In this document: positions 47,745-58,059 of the stretch, piece by piece
Layout of the letters: every line of letters starts with the position of its first letter
How positions within the stretch are numbered: position 1 is the first letter of the stretch
Source of the DNA: Diphasiastrum complanatum
Taxonomy: Eukaryota; Streptophyta; Lycopodiopsida; Lycopodiales; Lycopodiaceae
NCBI GenBank assembly: GCA_029204225.1
Contig: CM055109.1
Span: 5,895,053-5,959,052, forward strand
DNA length: 64,000 nt
Direction: 5' to 3'
Program-made: the position numbers and the translations under genes
The notes under the pieces: generated by a model
Told to the model about the DNA's origin: nothing
The model's database searches: none
The model's input: only the letters and a program-made list of their open reading frames with translations

Positions 47745-48191
47745 CTAGATCTCTCGGCCTTTATGCTGAAAGCTGAGGGTGTTCTCCTGATAGTTTCTGT
47801 GGAGGGAAGGTCCTAAACTGTAGAGCCAATCTCTCCCGAGAACAATGTCTGTTCGATCCAGGTGCATTATCTGAAAGTTTATTTCATCTTGGTACCCCTG
47901 AATACCAAGATTTAACTTACTTACCATAGTTTCCCATATTTTTTTATCTTCACCCTTAGCTAATGAAACTATGTACCTATGCTGACTAGGTACTTCTGGT
48001 AGTTTAAGCTTTTTAACCAGGGCACTGTGGTTGATGAAATTATGGGTTGCCCCATCATCAACCATGACTCTTACTGACTGATTACCAACTTTCCCATGCA
48101 TACGTACTAGGTCATGCGGCCCAAAACTGAAGGGTCTCGCTAGCATTGCAGAGGTCAGCTGGCAACAGTGTTCATGACCTTCATGATACAC
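47745..48191 (-). pseudogene. Ty3/gypsy aspartic protease
   Basis: Minus strand. VRVMVDDGATHNFINHSALV is the retropepsin active-site loop; here it reads D-D-G where the family has D-S-G or D-T-G, so the residue after the catalytic Asp has changed. IVLGRDWLYSLGPSLHRNY is the C-terminal flap region. It processes the gag-pol polyprotein. A stop (CTAG at about 47743) separates it from RT. Confidence 0.88.
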
Positions 48192-48239
48192 TTTGATCTC
48201 GGAAGCTGCCGAGTCACTGGGGAAACATACAGTCTGAAC

Positions 48240-49200
48240 AAGATGAACTTGTTTTTTTATCTTTCTTATCTTTTTTAGTGAAAGGCCCCTTGGGACACTG
48301 TCTGACTGTGTGTCCCTTGCCCATACTCACAAAGCACAAACGTTCTTGTTTGGCTTTCTCAAAATCATCTGGTTTTAAGGGCTATATGAGTGAAGGGCGT
48401 TTGTGAGGAGCTTCACTTTTAAATTTGTCTTCTTTCTTTCTTTTTAAAAATTTCTTTTTAAATTGAAAGTCTTTCTGAGAAGGCTGCTCAGAAAGTGGCT
48501 GTTGTCTCGCCCTCTTCCTACCCACTGAATCATCATAGATTTGAGCATATCTGAGAGCTTGCTCAAGGGTAGTAGGCGAGTTTCTCTGGACCTCTACTTT
48601 ATATTCATCTTTGAGGCCACGGACAAATCCCCTGATTTTTTGATAGTCATCCATATTTTTAATCTTTAAAATTGTTTCTCGATACTGCGACATATAGGCC
48701 ATAGGCCCTAAGGAAAGACTGGCCTCAATAGCTTGCAAATGGTCAGGGGTCTGTTTAAGAGCATGAATGTTCTTCCATTTGCTGAGGAAGGTTTGTAGAA
48801 TATCTGCATTTCTATCCTTCTCTTCCCCATTAAAAGTAGGAGGCTTTAAATCTTTAAAAACACTGGGGTGAGATCGTAAAGTCTCACCCGAAACTGATGG
48901 AAGTGGAGAAGGGGATAACTGAGAAGTGGAGGGAAGGCTTCCTTTCGCGGAACTCAAAAACTTGGTTTTTGAGTTCAGCGAACGAGTCGTCCACACTGGA
49001 CTTGAAATTGGCTAATGCCAACTTCAGATCATCCACTTCTGTTACCAATTGGAGGAACTGCTCCTTGGTAACTAGTTCGTCGAGTTCTTCGGCGAACTGT
49101 TCCTGTTCTTCTACTTCCATGGGTTCCTTCCCTTTTCTGTAAGCCAAGGCTTCTGTTTCAAGTTCGTCGAAGCCTCTCTCTTGGGGTTGATCAGGTCCTG
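48240..49200 (-). pseudogene. Ty3/gypsy gag with damaged zinc knuckle
   Basis: Minus strand, two frames. The N-terminal coiled segment is at 49200-48890 (ELDELVTKEQFLQLVTEVDD). After a frame change comes the capsid-like region PSVFKDLKPPTFNGEEKDRN, FLSKWKNIHALKQTPDHLQA, GFVRGLKDEYKVEV and a Lys/Arg-rich end (FKKKFLKRKKEDKFKSE). Beyond a stop at about 48379, LCFVSMGKGHTVRQCP is a CCHC zinc knuckle with its second Cys position lost. Gag packages element RNA. At least one frameshift and one stop break it. Confidence 0.85.
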
Positions 49201-50077
49201 AGGAGGGGTCATCTTCGAAACTGAAAGAGAGCTACCTTAACTTCCGAAGGAAAAAAGTCTAAAAGACTAATTTACAACTGTACAAGGGAAAGGAAAGATG
49301 ACTTAGCTGTTTCTGAGGACTGTACTTCCAAAGAAAGAATGAAGAGGAGCCCTTTCAGCTCTTTTCCCCAAGATTTCAGACCTGCTGTCCCGAAAAATGC
49401 CAGTTTGAAGCTTCAAAACGGTGCCAAATTTCCCGGTTTTTTGAGGATAGTAGCTCGCTGGTCTGATTGCAACCCAACTGGCTCATTTACTTCTGATTTG
49501 AGACCCAAAAAGTATTTCAATTTCTGATTTTGGTGTCTCCCTACCCTCGCTGGCTGGACAGCCACTTGTCTGGCCCAATTTTCTAAAATTTAAGGCCCAA
49601 AACTTGCTTGAAACTCTGATCTGACTTCAAGTAGTAGGTCGCTGGTCTGTGGCAATCTAGTTTGATGTTCAAACTACTGAAAAATTCTCAAAAACAGTGA
49701 TGAAAAACCAATTTTTCACCTCCCTGTCCAGCGCTGGCCCTGCTAAGAAAATTTGCTTGAAAACCCCTCAAACTTTGGATTTCTCTGAAATTTCAGAGGT
49801 AGATGTCTGATCATCCACAACGATGGACCTGCTCGCTGGTTTCTACTCTAAATCCTTTCTAAAATCTCCTATCAGATGTCTAAAATCTGATATAGATTGC
49901 TGCCTTTCCAGCGATTTACCTACAGAAGGAATTCTACTTCCTACAACTGTAAATTCTCAGTGAATTTCAAGGGTTTGAAGGCTGCACCTACAACGATTCT
50001 CCTCCTCTAATCTTTTCTGAGAACCTGAGAAACACTTCCTATCTTCTGATAGCTTTCTCTACTGCTGCTCCTAGGAT
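49201..50077 (-). other. Gypsy 5' leader
   Basis: About 880 bases of non-coding sequence between gag and the primer site, with repeated CTGGTCT/GCTGG-containing segments on the plus strand. No gene. Confidence 0.6.
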
Positions 50078-50096
50078 GGAGATGGCTCTGATACCA
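50078..50096 (-). promoter_or_regulatory. Gypsy primer-binding site
   Basis: Minus strand TGGTATCAGAGCCATCTCC, complementary to the 3' end of plant initiator Met tRNA, where minus-strand DNA synthesis starts. It lies one or two bases after the end of the LTR. Confidence 0.85.
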
Positions 50097-50097
50097 G

Positions 50098-50420
50098 TGT
50101 AATAACTCCTAACACCACAGTAGGGCAAACACTAACTAATCCACCCAACCTTGCCTACTCCCTGATATAGAGTAAGCCCCTCCTAGCCCAGTGTGAGGAC
50201 TGGTAGCATGCTACTGCCAAGTGTCGGCCACGTGGCACTGACGTGGCCGACTGCACGTCGGGACCCAACTGGGGGCCCTATCCTGCTGACAGGGTCCCTA
50301 GGCTGTGTTAGGCCCGCCATGGCTATGGACCGTGCTGGGGCACACTACTCACACTGTCTTGCCCTGTTGGTCATGTACGCTGGACACGACCCTGACTGTG
50401 GTATCTGACCTATCTGTGTT
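50098..50420 (-). mobile_element. Gypsy 5' LTR (upper boundary uncertain)
   Basis: The minus-strand LTR must end next to the primer site (…TTATTACA at 50098). It extends to higher coordinates until the LINE 3' region begins at about 50410-50423. It is GC-rich, with a short inverted pair GGCCACGTG..CACGTGGCC-like around 50225-50250. No 3' LTR exists in the window because the other end of the element is truncated, so the true LTR start is unproven. Confidence 0.5.
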
Positions 50421-50422
50421 CT

Positions 50423-51300
50423 CTAGGGTTCGGCACCGCCGCTGACGTCGTCTAGAGGGGTGAAAACTGTGTGCTCTCGTAATAGGGCGGGAAGCGCGAG
50501 TTGCTGCGTGACTATGAGTGATACACTGTCTCTGACATCGGTGAGGTGGTATGTTAACATCATCATCAGACCATGTCCGTCTCCTGGTGAAGAAAGACGT
50601 AATTTGAGCCTGAGAGCTAGGATGTGGCTAGTGAGCTGACTGGTACATATCCTGGCGAAGCAAGACCATCTCTCATAGCATAGAGTCCGCATATCCAATC
50701 AGTGCTCTGAGTGTAGTAGGCATGTCACGGAATAGACAGTGATATCTCTACAACAAGCATAGTCTCTCCTCTCGTGGTGTACCCTGGAATCTGCTTGTCT
50801 CAATAGCCAACTGATGTGAGGAGACTCTGAACTGTCCCGAAGTGAAACAGAGACCGTGTGATAGTCCAGGGCACAAATAGCGAGGTAAGACTGGAAGACC
50901 GGTGGCATCCTGCTCCAGAAAGTGAGTCCGATAGTAGTCAGGCTTAAACCCCAGCTGGTGTCGCCAAGTATGGTCGAGATTGGCTCTGTATAAAAAATGT
51001 CTAATGTACTGGTGTGTGCCCAAAGGGAGATCAGTGATAGTGATACCAAATGTTTCCATGAGGAAGTGTGATGCCTGAGAGAACCATGATAGCCGGTATC
51101 CCTGAGTCTGAAGGTGATGAGAGGAAATGAGTGCAAGCCGCGTATATCTCTGCTTTGTATCAGGAAGTGCCTGGGCTCTCTGGATGTATGTGATAAGCTG
51201 GAAGGCTGCCTCAATCTGAATAGGGGGGGTGGCAAACTCCGCAAGGATGATCTCATGTGGGACCGAGGGCTTCGCTTGGATCATGGGAGCTAACATGGTG
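50423..51300 (-). mobile_element. Near-complete LINE, ORF2 C-terminal region
   Basis: Minus strand, mixed frames. HLLQTQGYRLSWFSQASHFL, HQYIRHFLYRANLDHTWRHQ and LGFKPDYYRTHFLEQD belong to the region after RT; FTSGQFRVSSHQLAIETSRF leads into the C-terminal zinc region seen in copies B and C (FTLGQFQVSSHQLYVETRCY there). The cysteine cluster itself is damaged. It ends at about 50423 beside the gypsy LTR. The 3' hairpin and tail are not recognisable here. Confidence 0.75.
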
Positions 51301-51302
51301 GT

Positions 51303-52810
51303 CTATAAGCGCGAAATGCTGGACCAGTGTGAAGAGGATAGTCCTGTACACCATATCTCTGCCGCATACAAGGCTGAAGGGGTGACGATGGTGTCAAACA
51401 ATCTGCACTTACTCAGGGCATCCCGAATAGACTTACAGAAGTAGAATCTCTCCAGCTGGACTAGGGAAGAGTGTCCCTTCCCAAGTCTAGAAGTAGCCGC
51501 CTGTTTCATACTGAAGGTAGGACCAGAGAAGAGCACACCCAGGTAAGTGTATGAAGAGACCTCTAGGGACTATCCATCAAAGGTAAGCTCCTGGCGCTAC
51601 ATAAAAGCCCGAGAGGTATTGAAGACCATAACTTAGGTCTTCGAGAGGTTCACCCCTAAACCCCGCTGAGTACAAAAGGTGTGTAAGCAATCCAACTGTC
51701 TCTGTAATCCCTCTCTGGTACGGGAGACTAGTACCACATCATCTGCATAGAGAAGGATGGCAATTAGAATGTCTCGAAGCCGACAACCATCCCCACCACA
51801 CTGAGAGATGACCTGCTCTAGTTCGTCAATATATAATCCAAAGAGAACTGGTGAGAGAGAGCATCCCTGCTTAACCCCAATAGTACTCCAGATCTGCTCA
51901 GAAATGCCACTGCCATGACGAAAACAGCCCAAAACCCTCTCATAGAGAGCCATGACGGCTAGAATAATATCTGTAGAGAAACCTAGGTCTCGGAGTCTCT
52001 GGATGAGTAAGGAGCGTGGGACAGAATCAAAGGCTTTCCTGGAGTCCACAAAACAAAACCTTTCCACAAAACAACAATAAACCTTTTCTCTTCGGTGTCT
52101 AGCTTCCTCAATGAGGGCTCGAAGCGTGAATATGTGATTTGTAGTGGAATAATGAGCGTGGAACCCTGCCAAAGCATGTAATCTCCTGGACTTTGCCTCT
52201 GAACTAACTGCAAACTGAAGGACGGTGCCATATAGTTTCGCGAGAACGTGTCCAATCATGATAATGCGGTAATTATCAGGTACCATGGGGTCACCATTTT
52301 TATGGATAGGATGTATGATGTTGGTGCACAAGATGGGAAGCCCTCAACAACAACACGTTTAAGGAGAGTGGATAATGTAGGGGTGAGGATATCGGAGGCG
52401 TGAATCAGCAGCTCAGAATCAAGGTCTTCAATGTCTCTGGTGCGATGGGTTTTCAGCTTTTTGATTGCTGCCCAGACCAAGTCAGGGGAGAAAAAAGGTG
52501 AAGTCTGTAGGTCGAGGAGAGATGGAGATGGGTGTATCAGTGGGTATAGTGTAAAGCTGGGTAGCATAGTCGGTCCAAATATGTAAATCGTCCAGAAGAG
52601 GGGGTGGGGCACGGGGGATAAACTCACGCCAAAAGGTACCAGAGGAGGAGCTAAAAAGGAGGTCCACCAGATGGTTTCCTTCAGAGTCATCATAGGCACG
52701 TTTTTTGCGACAGAGTGTGCAGTTGTACAATTGCCGTGAAGAGTGGAGAAGAGGGCGGGCGTGGAAACGAGCATGTGTGCCAGAGTGGTGAAGGGATCGG
52801 CATTCCGCAT
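51303..52810 (-). pseudogene. LINE reverse transcriptase
   Basis: Minus strand. PIHKNGDPMVPDNYRIIMIG, DSRKAFDSVPRSLLIQRL (first catalytic Asp), STIGVKQGCSLSPVLFGLYI, and ILLYADDVVLVSRTREGL with the catalytic YADD box, then GLGVNLSKT. Before it lies the linker region DLVWAAIKKLKTHRTRDIED, and after it, in another frame, QLERFYFCKSIRDALSKC. It reverse-transcribes element RNA by target-primed synthesis. Catalytic motifs are intact, but frameshifts (about 52330 and 51630) and a short insertion in the DxxKAF region break the frame. The clade cannot be told without a tree. Confidence 0.9.
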
Positions 52811-52869
52811 ACCACGGTGGATGGAAAGGCCGGGACGATCGGGGATGGACTGGTTTGTGTTTATGAGGT

Positions 52870-53870
52870 TTAGAGGGCCAAAGTGGCAGCAATGTGGAGA
52901 CAGGTGGTGAGGAAGGTGGCTTGTGACTCCAACGGTTCGTTGTGTGGAAAAGGGTGGTGGTGGAAGGTGGCCAATAACGAAGGTTGTGGTTGTGGAAGGT
53001 GGCCAATAACGAAGGATAGGAATGAATGATCAGAGAGGGTGGTGGGAATGATATGGAAGCTGTGAATGAGAGGGATGGATGACGGTGACCCCATGAGGTA
53101 ATCAACCACACTATGACCGCCACTGTGAGGGTGACAAGTATAGCTGCTAGAATTAGGCCAGGGAGGTAGGCCATTATAAATGGCTAACTCATGTGCCTCC
53201 CCAAACTGTAACAGGTACTCACCATATGATGTAATAGGTCCAGGTCCATCTTCAGAGATCCTGGTGATCCCCAAGCTGTCACTATCAAGGGCATGAACTC
53301 GCATCTGATCTGTAGCATTATGGAACTCTATCTGTCGTGAAGCTGTCCGGGCATTAAAATCCCCTGTGAGGAAAATATGCCCCCGCTCTGCAAATTTAAT
53401 GATATCCACTGAAAGATCCAAATAAGGTGAGCCAACACCCTCAGCAAAGGAGGACTCTAGAGGAAAGTAGCAGGGAGCAATGAAGATGTTCCTGTCCAAA
53501 CCAATCGTCCTGTGATACGGAGCCAAATATACCGTGCATGCTCATCATGCTTGACGAACTCAAACATCTGATGAAGGGACTCTCCTCCCGAACCACGAGC
53601 ACTGGCTGATCTAGTCTCAGATCTGTATACTGACTCCCATTTGTAGCTCGGGAAGGTGGGTAAACCGCACACTTGGCTCTCATGAGTTCCATGAAAAGCA
53701 ATAGGTCTCGTCCAGTGATAAAGTCAATCAGGTCACCTGCTGTAGAGGATGAGTGGATACCATCACAATTCCATACCCCAATCTGAAGATGGTATGGATG
53801 GGGCCCTGGGGTGCTCCCAAACCCGGGGGCCTCGAATTCCTAGGTCTGGAAACTGCTAGGGGTGCCAGCA
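52870..53870 (-). pseudogene. LINE AP-type endonuclease
   Basis: Minus strand. AGDLIDFITGRDLLLFMELM near the start; after frame changes, RNIFIAPCYFPLESSFAEGV, GHIFLTGDFNARTASRQIEF (the GDFNA motif), HSGGHSVVDYLMGSPSSI and TLSDHSFLSFVI (the SDH motif). It nicks target DNA to prime reverse transcription. The catalytic GDFNA and SDH motifs are intact; two frame shifts are in the N-terminal third. Confidence 0.9.
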
Positions 53871-53888
53871 ACAAATTGTATTTGGCCA

Positions 53889-54517
53889 TCACGGTATATG
53901 ACACCCGTCTACCAGTCTCACAGGCCACTTGGAAGGCTTTACGCCTCTCCTCAACCTGGATGTAGGTAAGATCGTCATCCATAGTAACTGGGCTCTATAG
54001 CGGAAGGCCTCTCTGCGGCTGTCTAGGGATGTGAAGCGGATGATCAGTGTAGTTGCATCCTTGATGGTCCTCCAAGTTGTATCTAGCCCATCTGTCACAT
54101 GTCCTAGAGTGGTCTCGAGAAATCTTGTAGCTTCGGCAATGGCATCCTGCGTGTCCGGTATCCCGCGAACCCTAATGTTATGGGCTTTTTGCTCCCTTGA
54201 CTGCTCTTCCGAAATGGTGGCTGAGATAACTGAGGAAATGGGGGCGCTAGGTTTGGTGCCTTTCTTCAAGACTGCTGCCCATGGATCTTTATGCTGTTCA
54301 ATTTTGTGTTCGAGCTCCCGTATCATGGTGGTGTGCGTTTCCGAGGCTGCAACTTGCCTAGTGTTGATCACATGCTCCAATGAGGCGACTTTGGGCTGCT
54401 ACATGTTCTTTTCCTTTACTAAGGAGACCACTACCCCTTTCAACTGTGAAAGTTCTTCCTTCAAGAGCTGGAAATCTGCTCTCATTTGGTCAGCTTCCCA
54501 AGAGGAAAAGAGCTCAA
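53889..54517 (-). pseudogene. LINE ORF1-like RNA-binding protein
   Basis: Minus strand. MLELFSSWEADQMRADFQLL (from 54517) with a coiled-coil stretch, a stop at about 54402, then LEHVINTRQVAASETHTTMI, HNIRVRGIPDTQDAIAEATR, TLIIRFTSLDSRREAFRYRA. NIRVRGIP and IRF.S...R are the two motifs of the L1-type RNA-recognition fold. Coiled coil plus RRM is the layout of LINE ORF1 proteins that coat the RNA. The upstream end is cut exactly where the LTR at 54518 begins. Confidence 0.8.
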
Positions 54518-55181
54518 GCATGCTAGTGATTGTACATACTCAAATTCTATTTAATATAGTCTCCACGAGTTGGAGAGTGTGTTGAATGGAATCATCTTCA
54601 ATCTTCATCATTTTTCATTGTCTCCTTGATTTGAATACTTGTAGGAGGTCGCAGTTGGATCCGATCTGATCTTTTACATGTTTCTCCCTCTCCTCTCATC
54701 AGATTTTGATGAGGACAGTTGCATACTGATCCTTGGAGGAGGTCGCTACTGTTCCTATGCTTTCTAGCTTCAATCAAAGTGTTTCCATGACCAAAACAGC
54801 CATCATTCAGATCTGATTGGGCGCTGGATCTGATTTGCTTGTTCCTTCATTTCTCCTCAGTGGATAGTCAGAATTGAATGAAATCAATTACACAAGATTT
54901 TCATTGCACAGGCTCTGTCATTCCTTACGAGTAGAAGCAATTAGAAGTCAATCTGAATCTGATTTTTCCCTTGCATGGTCAGTGCATGCTCTTGCATGTT
55001 ATTGCATGAGCTTGTATGTTGCTCAAACGTTCTTGCATGTCAACGCATGTTAATTGCATGTGATCTTTTAAGCCTCGAGGCAACTTGTGGGCTTATTAGA
55101 TCCAAGATCCTCAAGCTTCCGCTAAACTTTGGTGTCTAGAATTGTGTTTTTTCATGCTCTAGGCCACCCCGATTTGCAGCA
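54518..55181 (+). mobile_element. 5' LTR (truncated) of a gag-only LTR retrotransposon
   Basis: 664 bases that match, without net length change, the last 664 bases of the segment at 57150-58059. By eye I count about 22 differences (about 3 percent). It ends TTTGCAGCA and is followed by a primer site. The first 246 bases of the LTR are missing and replaced by LINE sequence at 54517. Confidence 0.92.
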
Positions 55182-55182
55182 A

Positions 55183-55200
55183 TGGTATCAAAGCTCTAGG
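55183..55200 (+). promoter_or_regulatory. Primer-binding site of the gag-only element
   Basis: TGGTATCAAAGCTCTAGG, one base after the LTR, is complementary to initiator Met tRNA except for an A where the usual plant Copia site has G (TGGTATCAGAGC). Confidence 0.85.
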
Positions 55201-55249
55201 CTCTATACTTTTCTTGCTTGGTGACTTGTGTCAATTCATTATTCTCATC

Positions 55250-56533
55250 ATGGCTCAAACTGTTTATCTAGAATCCTCTTCAAACTATCATGCATGGGTT
55301 AGAGAGATAGAATATCAACTCCGGCAACATCCAGGGTGTTGGGAAATAGCTACTAAGTTATATCTTGAACCAACTCTAATGGATGGTAATAAAGTTGAGT
55401 GTGATCAGTGGAGGATTGCTAATAGCAAGGCTATTGGCGTAATAGGTTTATCTCTATCCTTGAAGATAAGGCTTGCATATCCAAGTGTGAATAAAGCTTC
55501 TGATCTTATTGATGCTATCAGGACAGATTTTGAACATCCTTCTCTTCAAGACTGATCAACTTTATGCTCATAGATGGACAGGAGAAGATCCTGTAAGTGA
55601 TTACATCGAGTCTTTGGAAAAGTTGTTTCTTCATTTAGAATTTGCAGGACTTGAGCATGTAATTCCGGAGAAGAAAAAGCTAATTATCCTGTTGAGAGGT
55701 CTTCCAGTCTCTTACAGGAATTTCAAGACATCCATCACCATGCAGGCAGATATGACTTATGAAGAAGCTAAAGTAGCTTTACTTCCAGAGGAGCTGATGA
55801 GAGAAGAGGAGTTCCATATTCATGATGACACAACTAAAGCTAAAGGATCCAAGCAAAAGGAGGATTCTCTTTACCAGGCGTATTATGCAGGCCATAAGCA
55901 GAACAACAAACAGAAAGGCAAGGGCAAGGACAACAAATGTCAACACTGTGGTAAGGTTGGACATTCTAAAAATTCTTGTTTCTTCAATCCTTATATCTCT
56001 TGTAAATTTTGTAGAAGACAAGACATGCAACAGCATTTTGTGACAAGAGGCCACAAGATAACTTCAAGAATGCTTTCAAAGGTAAACAACAAGAAACGAA
56101 AACACATGTAGTTACAGATGTAGCTGATAAAAGCAGACAACCAGTAAAGAGCTTTCCAAATGAGAAGCCCGAGTGTTCTTATCATGAAGAACCTGAATAC
56201 AACTGTGCCTACATTGCACAAACCTCCACCAAGTGCATGCAGAATGATACTGAGAAATCAATGTCTATGTATGTGCCTATGAATTTGTCTCCCATTGTGG
56301 AGAAATATTGCATGCAGGTTCCTGAAGACTTGCAGCTACCTTCTATAATGAAGGAAATGATTCCAGAAGCTCACCTTGAGGGGGAGTTTCAACAAACTAT
56401 TGATGAATTTTTGTCTTGTCTAGAGCAGGATGAAAACAACTTCAGAATAGCAAATGTCGACAAGCCAAGTTACCATGAACAAGTGATCTTGGACTTAGAA
56501 AATGCCTTGCTAGAATATGATCCTTTCTTGTAG
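55250..56533 (+). pseudogene. Copia-type gag of a non-autonomous element
   Basis: ATG at 55250: MAQTVYLESSSNYHAWVREI, GCWEIATKLYLEPT. After a one-base frame change near 55540 it continues HRWTGEDPVSDYIESLEKLF, EKKKLIILLRGLPVSYRNFK, MTYEEAKVALLPEELMREEE, then a Lys-rich stretch and the zinc knuckle CQHCGKVGHSKNSC (CX2CX4HX4C). A further Cys pair (CKFC) follows. Another one-base frame change near 56015 returns to the starting frame, which stays open to a TAG at 56531. No protease, integrase, RT or RNase H is found between the LTRs, so the element must have depended on another Copia element for pol functions. Confidence 0.88.
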
Positions 56534-57016
56534 GTGCAAACAGATGCTAGTGTAATTCAACTAGTGATGCAGCCACGTAAGGATGTAGATTGCCAAGAAC
56601 CAGTGTAAGAGCCAGACAGAGTTCCTGAGATGACAATTCCTGAGCCAGTACCTGAGTTACATATGGCAGCATCCGAAAGTGTTGAGGTCCGAATGTTGGA
56701 GCCTTTGCATCAAAAATTATTTATGGAAGATGCCTCATTCACTTTGGTTGGGCGCTGTCCCGACATTACTTTTGATTTGCTATATCTACAGATGATGCAT
56801 ACAGATCCTTTCGACACATGGCAGGATGCAGATGAAGAGCCGTCCAGTTTGCCAGCCACATTGTTACCTGGTTCTATGTTCCAGAATGCCAGTTTGTTGC
56901 AGCTTGCAACAGTCCCCCTACATCAGCAATATACAGAGACATTTTGTAACGTCTCAAGTAAGCCAGCAAGGACAATGGATGACTTACAACCATTTCCAAG
57001 AATGGGGTTTGGCTAA
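56534..57016 (+). pseudogene. C-terminal non-pol extension of the gag-only element
   Basis: In the same frame as the end of gag, separated only by TAG (56531) and TAA (56606), a frame runs MTIPEPVPELHMAASESVEV, LFMEDASFTLVGRCPDITFD, LLYLQMMHTDPFDTWQDADE to a stop at 57016. It is acidic, with repeated PE/VPE motifs, and has no similarity I recognise. Together with the preceding EGEFQQTIDEFLSCLEQDEN region it may be a degenerate long tail of gag. Confidence 0.55.
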
Positions 57017-57137
57017 ATATTCTTACCATGCATATAATCCAAGCCTAGAGAGGAAATTATTGTACTCTCGAAACATGTGAAGTTCAGCATGGAAATAAAT
57101 TTCGTAAGAGGCTTTAGGTGTTATTTATTTAACAGGT

Positions 57138-57149
57138 TTAAGGGGGAGT
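57138..57149 (+). promoter_or_regulatory. Polypurine tract of the gag-only element
   Basis: TTTAAGGGGGAGT directly precedes the TGTTGAAATAT start of the 3' LTR, the usual plus-strand priming site in plant LTR retrotransposons. Confidence 0.85.
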
Positions 57150-58059
57150 TGTTGAAATATAAAGCTAGTTAAATAAATAAAACATAGCACATGGTTTTAT
57201 TTGGGGCCAAAGTTTTTAAGGCCCAAGTAAACTTAGGCAAAAATTTTTAGCACCAAACTTGTGGAGGGCCTTCTTGCATGATGATGCCACATACCCACTT
57301 GAGTTTGGTAGCCCCCCATGCACATGTGCATGGGGGAGAACAAGTTAGTTTGCCACCTAGCATAGCATGCATGAACTTTCTGACACTTGGCAATTGCATG
57401 CCAGTGGTTGTACATACTCAAATTCTATTTAATAGAGTCTCCACGAGTTGGAGAGTGTGTTGAATGGAATCATCTTCCATCTTCATCATTTTTCATTGTC
57501 TCCTTGATCTGAATACTTGTAGGAGGTCGCAGTTGGATCTGGTTTGATCTTTTACATGTTTCTCCCTCTCCTCTCATCAGATTTCGATGAGGACAGTTGC
57601 ATACTGATCCTTGGAGGAGGGCGCTACCATTCCTATGCTTTTTAGCTTCAATCAAAGTGTTTCCATGACCAGAACAGCCATCATTCAGATCCGATTGGGC
57701 GCTGGATCTGATTTGCTTGTTCCTTCATTTCTCCTCAGTGGATAGTCAGAATTGAATGAAGTCAATTACACAAGATTTCTATTGCACAAGCTCTATCATT
57801 CCTTACGAGTAGAAGCAATTAGAAGTCAATCTGAATCTGATTTTTCCCTTGCATGGTCAGTGCATGCTCTTGCATGTTATTGCATGAGCTTGTATGTTGC
57901 TCAAACGTTCTTGCATGTCAACGCATGTTAATTGCATGTGGTCTTTTAAGCCTCGAGGCAACTTGTGGGCTTATTAGATCCAAGATCCTCAAGCTTCCAC
58001 TAAACTTTGGTGTCTAGAATTGTGTTTTTTCATGCTCTAGGCCACCCCGATTTGCAGCA
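57150..58059 (+). mobile_element. 3' LTR of the gag-only element, full length (910 bp)
   Basis: Begins TGTTGAAATATAAAGC and ends TTTGCAGCA. The last 664 bases pair with 54518-55181. It contains clustered GCATG motifs (around 57855-57940: GCATGGTCAGTGCATGCTC, then further GCATG at short spacing), shared by both LTRs. The 3' flank is the middle of a LINE copy, which resumes at 58060. Confidence 0.92.

Noticed and set aside
54031-54585. 184-codon plus-strand frame
   Set aside because: Antisense shadow of LINE ORF1, whose RRM motifs are clear on the minus strand.
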